Below are positions 59,849 to 64,000 of a stretch of DNA of 64,000 nt, in pieces (within the stretch, counting starts at the first letter, position 1; each line of letters starts with the position of its first letter). Origin of the DNA: Phycisphaerae bacterium (GTDB taxonomy: Bacteria; Chloroflexota; Anaerolineae; 4572-78; J111). The notes beneath the pieces are model-generated. The model did no database searches, was not told the origin of the DNA, and worked only from the letters and a program-made list of their open reading frames with translations. The position numbers were made by a program, and so were the translations under genes. The stretch is taken from positions 1 through 64,000 of the forward strand of contig JANQQF010000043.1 in NCBI GenBank assembly GCA_028285035.1, in the 5' to 3' direction.

Positions 59849-61579
59849 TCACAAAATCTCCTCAACTTGAGCCCGGAATTGTGATTGTTTACGGTGGGCC
59901 TCAGTCAGGGCCTCTTTTGTTTCGGTCAGACGATCTTTCTCTGAACGAACAAAGCGAGTATAAGGTGCAATCGCGTCATTGATACGCTGTAGGCTGCGAT
60001 TGAGTTCCTTCTCAAATTGAGTGGTCAAAGAGTCGGTTAGCTGTACACGTAAAGCGGCTAAACTATCGGCCATTTCTTTTTTGGCAGTTCGTTTCCGGGC
60101 CGGGATCACAAACAAGCCAAGGGCGGTCAGGGCGCTCCCCGCGATAACCCCTGTCACATCAGAGACAGCAGCCACAGCCAACGCGGTCACAATGGTGCCA
60201 ACACCTAAGGCTCCTATAGCTGCTGTTCCAGCCACAGCCAGTTGGGCCTGTTCAGCCATTTTTCGGGCCTCGTCTGATTTATCGTAGGTTTCAACCACGT
60301 GTTGGGCCGATTTACCGACAGAGTCGATCAGACGATTACGGTCATAGTGAAAGTTTCCCCCAACATCCCCGACCATTCGATCTTCGTATTCCTGCTTACG
60401 CTGCTCCAGATAATTCGTCACAGCTTGCCATTGACTCAGGTCGGAATTGACCAACCAATCAATCATCTCATTAATTTTTTGCTCAATTTCCTGAGAAGCA
60501 TTCGCTACAACTTTGTTTTCAAAGCCTTGGCGTAACCGACTTCGGTTTAGCAAATCTCCCATATTGAGTAAGCGCATCGTCTCATCAAAGTAGGTATTGC
60601 CCCGCTTTTCCATACTAAAGAGAATATTCTCAATGTCAGATAAGCGAAACTTAAAGTCGCGATGCATATCTTCGCGATACAAGGTCAACTGGCGTTCAAG
60701 ATTGTCAATAGTTTCGAAATCCTCCTCCAGCAACGTGAGATGCTCATCCGTAACCTCTGTATAATTGGTCACCAAACGATCTGCCACCCCAAGCGGGTTG
60801 AGGAATTTAAGCCGAAGACGGCTGGTTTGATCCAGTGAGTCGTAAATATATTTTTCCAGGGCCTCAAAACGACTTTCATCCCAAGTTTCGGCCTCACCCA
60901 ATTTCGACTGCAAGGCGCTTCGGCCACTCACCGGGAAAATGTCCGGCGTGACATTGAGTAGCTTAGTTGCGTTTTCGCGAACAAATTCGATGACTTGGTT
61001 CAGGTCTTCTTCGGTTTGGAACAAATCGATTTTGTTGATAACCATCACTACTTTTTTGCCCCAGTCCTTAATTTGAGACAAAAAGCCTCGTTCACTTTCA
61101 GTGAAAGGTCGGTCGGCAGAAGTGATGAAAAGCACCAAATCGGAGCGTGGCACAAACTCTTCGGTAATCGCTTGGTGCTCACGCACAATAGCGTTCGTAC
61201 CAGGGGTATCGACAATGTTAATGTGACGAAGTAGGTCAATTGGCTCCTTCATCACGTGCAAATGGGCTTCCGCCACATCACGCGCACTGGCGTCACCATA
61301 CTTCAAAACATTGACCTGGGCGGTTGTGGGGGTCACTCCTTCTTTAAGGAGTTTTTGCCCCAGCAAAGCATTGATAAAAGCGCTTTTCCCTGCGTTGAAT
61401 TCACCAACAATCACCAGCAAAAATAGTTCATCAAGTTGCTGAATCGATTTTGCCAGGGTAATTTGATCTTCTTCGGAAGCCCCAAATTTATTTAAGATCG
61501 CCTGTAATTCAAGGAGCCATTGCCGCTCATCTTTGAGCAAATTTTCCTGTTTTTTTGAAAGAATTGATTCGAGTTTCAT
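59849..61579 (-). CDS. Bacterial dynamin-like GTPase
   Basis: The 576-residue protein has a complete GTPase domain: G1 G-E-F-N-A-G-K-S (about 59-66), G2 T-P-T-T-A (about 83-87), G3 D-T-P-G-T-N, G4 N-K-I-D. Long helical stretches follow, and two hydrophobic segments (A-A-I-G-A-L-G-V-G-T-I-V-T-A-L-A and I-A-G-S-A-L-T-A-L-G-L-F-V-I-P) before a basic patch and a C-terminal coiled coil. That is the layout of bacterial dynamin-like proteins, which bind and remodel membranes. The ATG at 61579 is chosen; an in-frame TTG at 61627 would add 16 residues. It is 10-58 bp from the ProS gene end. Confidence 0.88.
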   Translation of the reverse strand: MKLESILSKKQENLLKDERQWLLELQAILNKFGASEEDQITLAKSIQQLDELFLLVIVGEFNAGKSAFINALLGQKLLKEGVTPTTAQVNVLKYGDASARDVAEAHLHVMKEPIDLLRHINIVDTPGTNAIVREHQAITEEFVPRSDLVLFITSADRPFTESERGFLSQIKDWGKKVVMVINKIDLFQTEEDLNQVIEFVRENATKLLNVTPDIFPVSGRSALQSKLGEAETWDESRFEALEKYIYDSLDQTSRLRLKFLNPLGVADRLVTNYTEVTDEHLTLLEEDFETIDNLERQLTLYREDMHRDFKFRLSDIENILFSMEKRGNTYFDETMRLLNMGDLLNRSRLRQGFENKVVANASQEIEQKINEMIDWLVNSDLSQWQAVTNYLEQRKQEYEDRMVGDVGGNFHYDRNRLIDSVGKSAQHVVETYDKSDEARKMAEQAQLAVAGTAAIGALGVGTIVTALAVAAVSDVTGVIAGSALTALGLFVIPARKRTAKKEMADSLAALRVQLTDSLTTQFEKELNRSLQRINDAIAPYTRFVRSEKDRLTETKEALTEAHRKQSQFRAQVEEIL

Positions 61580-61636
61580 CTTGGTCCAATCAAGTAGATT
61601 TACAACTTTGACCCCACACCTGGCCAACTTGTCACT

Positions 61637-63358
61637 TTATGCCTGTTGTAATCGCTCGACAATGTCAGCCAACGGTACAATTTCAGCTTCACCGCCACGG
61701 CGAGATTTTAGCTCAACCCCGCCATTCTTTAGACTACGCGAACTAATGGTAATCCGCCACGGCAAACCAATCAAATCTGAGTCCGCGAATTTCACCCCGG
61801 GGCTTTCTTTCCGTTCATCGTACAACACATCAAAGCCAGCTGCTTGCAGACTTTCGTACAATGCTTCGGCCTGTACCCCAACATCATCAGTTATCCGCTT
61901 GGCCAACGACACCAAATGCACATCAAAAGGTGCAACTGAAGCAGGCCAGATAATACCATTTTCATCGTGGTGTTGCTCCACAATGGCCGCCATCAGACGC
62001 CCAACGCCAATCCCATAACTGCCCATAATCGGTGTCTGGGCCTTACCATTCTCATCGAGGAAGTTGATTTTCATCGACTCGGTATATTTTGTCCCGAGTT
62101 TAAAGCAATGCCCAACTTCGATGCCGCGATGCTCTTCATAAATCAGGTCTTTGTCTTTCATTTTGTCGCCATGCTGGGCCAAAGCAATATCAGCCACGAT
62201 GTCCGGCTCATAGTCGCGTCCGGCGTTGGTGTTGGTAAAGTGATATTCGACTTTGTTGGCCCCACTAACCAGATTACGGAAGTTGATGGCTGAGTCATCG
62301 GCCACGATAATCATCTTGCGACCATTCCCCAAATCCTTTTTCAAGCCGATAGGAGTAGCGTAGCCAGGCACAGCGCCAGCCGAAACAATCTCTTCTTCTG
62401 TCGCGGCGCGGAAGCGAAGTCCACCAAGCGCATTACCTAATTTGGTTTCATTGACGGGCAAATCACCACGAATGACCACGAAGATAAAGTCGCTTGTTTC
62501 ATTCTCCGCTGTATAGAACACCGCCTTGACCGTCCGCGTTTGAGGGACACCCAAGAAGTCGGCGACCTGAGCAATGGTTTTACAGTCAGGTGTATAAACT
62601 TCTTCAATTTCGCTCATTTCTTCTTCAGGAGGTGTACCCTTATCAAACTCAGCCCGCTCTGTATTTGCAGCGTACTGACCGTCGCTACTGATCAAAATAG
62701 TATCTTCACCGCTTGGACTCATCAGCATAAATTCGTGCGAGTCCTTACCACCCATCATTCCGGAGTCAGCTTCTACTTCGACAATATTCAGCTCTACAGT
62801 GGTATAAATTTTTCGGTAGGCGTCAACCATAATTGGGTAGAATTCATCAATATCATCCCACGACGCGTGGACCGAGTAGGCATCCTTCATAATGAATTCG
62901 CGCACCCGAATCAAGCCAGCCCGAGGCCGCGGCTCATCACGAATTTTGGTCTGCATGTGATAGGCTAAAATCGGGAGCTGTTTGTAGGAGTCCAATTCAG
63001 TCTTGAGCGCATCGGTTAACGACTCTTCGTGGGTCATCGCTAAGGCCATATCCCGACCATTTCGGTCAGCCCAACGTACCAATGCGGGTCCCACCGAGTC
63101 CCACCGACCAGTCTCCTGCCACATCTCAGCAGGGTTCAAAACAGGCATCGCCATCTCCTGACAACCAATGGCATCCATCTCCTGACGGAAGATGTCCATA
63201 ATTTTCCGTGAGACCCGCCAGCCCATTGGCATTTGGGTGTAAATCCCAGAGGCAACAGGTTTTATAAAACCGGCCCGTTGTAACAATTTGTGGCTGATAA
63301 TCTCGGCCTCAGCCGGATCATCCCGCAAGGTTCGACCAAATAATCGTGATTGACGCAT
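61637..63358 (-). CDS. proS: Prolyl-tRNA synthetase
   Basis: The 573-residue class II synthetase starts M-R-Q-S-R-L-F-G-R-T-L-R-D-D-P-A-E-A-E, has motif 2 R-D-E-P-R-P-R-A-G-L-I-R-V-R-E-F, an editing (INS) domain in the middle (about 225-400), motif 3 G-S-Y-G-I-G-V-G-R-L and the anticodon-binding domain (from about 475; A-P-F-D-V-H-L-V). It charges tRNA-Pro and edits Ala. Two adjacent ATG codons (63361 and 63358) are possible starts; the second is 4 nt after GAGGG. It has its own strong promoter and a hairpin in the leader. Confidence 0.97.
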   Translation of the reverse strand: MRQSRLFGRTLRDDPAEAEIISHKLLQRAGFIKPVASGIYTQMPMGWRVSRKIMDIFRQEMDAIGCQEMAMPVLNPAEMWQETGRWDSVGPALVRWADRNGRDMALAMTHEESLTDALKTELDSYKQLPILAYHMQTKIRDEPRPRAGLIRVREFIMKDAYSVHASWDDIDEFYPIMVDAYRKIYTTVELNIVEVEADSGMMGGKDSHEFMLMSPSGEDTILISSDGQYAANTERAEFDKGTPPEEEMSEIEEVYTPDCKTIAQVADFLGVPQTRTVKAVFYTAENETSDFIFVVIRGDLPVNETKLGNALGGLRFRAATEEEIVSAGAVPGYATPIGLKKDLGNGRKMIIVADDSAINFRNLVSGANKVEYHFTNTNAGRDYEPDIVADIALAQHGDKMKDKDLIYEEHRGIEVGHCFKLGTKYTESMKINFLDENGKAQTPIMGSYGIGVGRLMAAIVEQHHDENGIIWPASVAPFDVHLVSLAKRITDDVGVQAEALYESLQAAGFDVLYDERKESPGVKFADSDLIGLPWRITISSRSLKNGGVELKSRRGGEAEIVPLADIVERLQQA

Positions 63359-63370
63359 CATACCCTCAAC

Positions 63371-63399
63371 AAAAATGCCGCCCAAAGTTCGCGCGGCAT
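63371..63399 (-). terminator. Terminator-like hairpin in the proS leader (attenuator candidate)
   Basis: In the minus-strand transcript ATGCCGC and GCGGCAT (63393-63399 and 63375-63381) pair perfectly over 7 bp with an 11-nt loop, followed by T5 (63371-63375), then the GAGGG ribosome binding site of proS. It lies downstream of the proS promoter, so it would end or pause proS transcription itself. No T-box features fit in the roughly 55-nt leader. Confidence 0.55.
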
Positions 63400-63418
63400 C
63401 GATTTAAAAGTGGCAGGA

Positions 63419-63447
63419 AGTATAACATAAGGCTGGGGGGGTGTCAA
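63419..63447 (-). promoter_or_regulatory. Sigma70-type promoter of proS
   Basis: TTGACA (63442-63447) and TATACT (63419-63424), separated by 17 bp including a run of seven C, lie about 58 bp before the proS start codon. This is one of the best promoter matches in the window. Confidence 0.8.
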
Positions 63448-63495
63448 CGGAGAGGACAGGCGGCAAGTATGGGGTGCATTGCACTTACACTATCA

Positions 63496-64000
63496 TTATT
63501 CCGATAATCGCTCACCATCCCAATGCTCAAGCCGCGTAAAAGACTCGACCGGATTTCGTTTTAGTTTGGTTAGTTGTTTAACCGGCTTTCCCAAAGGCAC
63601 AACAGCCGAAACGGCAAAGTGTGAGGGAATGCCAAGCAAGGCTTGTACGTCTGCTTCTTGCGCGACCGCCATCGTTGTAATCGTGCCACCAAAGCCTTCG
63701 TGTCGGGCCGCAAGCAAGATATTCCAAACAAAGGGATAAATTGAGGCCCCACTGATCACCCCCACCCGATCCAAATATTGATCGGTCGAGGCCACCACTT
63801 TGAGATCAACACAAATAACCAACACCACGGCTGCCCGCAAAACGGACTCAACCATTACAGAGGGAAGTGGCGTATTGGCAATCGTCTCATCATCCGCTGC
63901 AGTGGGATCAATTGTATTCCACGGATTCTCGCCTGCCCTGACTTGTGCGGCGTAACGTTTGGAAGCGGGCTTCGATAAATCGGCTAATGCTTGTCGCGTT
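63496..64000 (-). CDS. Nitroreductase family protein, C-terminal part (cut by window edge)
   Basis: The frame is open from the right edge to the stop at 63496, 168 codons, without its N-terminus. It includes R-Y-A-A-Q-V-R-A-G-E-N-P-W-N, V-I-S-G-A-S-I-Y-P-F-V-W-N-I-L-L-A-A-R-H-E-G-F-G-G-T (FMN-domain helix) and the closing V-S-A-V-V-P-L-G-K-P typical of nitroreductases. Such enzymes reduce nitro groups or quinones with FMN and NAD(P)H. An internal ATG at 63853-63855 exists but the homology extends upstream of it. It ends 50 bp before the proS promoter. Confidence 0.85.
   Translation of the reverse strand, partial: TRQALADLSKPASKRYAAQVRAGENPWNTIDPTAADDETIANTPLPSVMVESVLRAAVVLVICVDLKVVASTDQYLDRVGVISGASIYPFVWNILLAARHEGFGGTITTMAVAQEADVQALLGIPSHFAVSAVVPLGKPVKQLTKLKRNPVESFTRLEHWDGERLSE

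Overview
The window looks like the chromosome of a heterotrophic bacterium, most likely an Anaerolineae-type member of the Chloroflexota. This is inferred from gene style: a lipoprotein with a long Thr/Pro-rich linker, many FG-GAP and BNR propeller repeats, a divergent second GroEL-like protein, and sugar ABC transporters with Tat/lipobox binding proteins. No rRNA or tRNA was seen to fix the taxonomy. Base composition is roughly balanced. Nearly all genes from 1 to 48.6 kb lie on the minus strand; one plus-strand operon runs from 48.8 to 53.3 kb; the rest is minus again.

Left edge to 2.1 kb: the start of a LivH-type permease, a secreted tandem SnoaL-like protein, a small membrane-protein gene broken by two frameshifts, and a plus-strand structured element ending in an intrinsic terminator. 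2.1-16.7 kb: one long catabolic cluster. In transcription order it encodes a split PEP-synthase-like phosphotransferase (His/PEP part, cyclase-family hydrolase, ATP-grasp part), a GntR/FCD regulator, a molybdenum hydroxylase (FAD, Mo and 2Fe-2S subunits plus a CoxG-like factor), an SDR, a TPP-dependent 2-oxoacid dehydrogenase (E1 alpha, E1 beta, E2), an MBL-fold hydrolase and a histidine phosphatase. It reads as ATP-driven activation, hydroxylation, hydrolysis, oxidation and oxidative decarboxylation of an unknown, perhaps cyclic or aromatic, substrate. A strong promoter overlapped by a 14-bp inverted repeat precedes it.

17.4-45.0 kb: a sugar-utilisation region best explained as use of sulfated fucose-containing glycans. 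It holds FucU mutarotase, an L-fucose-dehydrogenase-like AKR, a lactonase, an enolase-superfamily sugar-acid dehydratase, sugar-acid oxidoreductases, two sulfatases, two GH29 alpha-L-fucosidases, an MFS carrier, a complete sugar ABC importer (binding protein and two permeases; no ATPase gene) and a LacI regulator with three tandem operators. None of the fucosidases or sulfatases has a visible signal peptide, so breakdown is probably intracellular. Embedded here are a giant FG-GAP/ASPIC membrane protein, a GroEL paralogue lacking a catalytic Asp, and a BNR propeller.

45.0-53.3 kb: two near-duplicate CaiB/BaiF CoA-transferases flank a phytanoyl-CoA-dioxygenase-like gene and a small unknown gene; divergently, an IclR regulator leads a MaoC hydratase, a Gfo/Idh/MocA oxidoreductase, a binding-protein-like protein without signal peptide and, after a palindromic repeat, an orphan corrinoid protein. 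53.4-64 kb: cellular genes: a lipoprotein, a Ca2+/Na+ exchanger, a GAF-adenylate cyclase, a membrane SGNH-like protein, a dTDP-rhamnose-reductase-like SDR, a dynamin-like GTPase, ProS with an attenuator-like leader hairpin, and a truncated nitroreductase.
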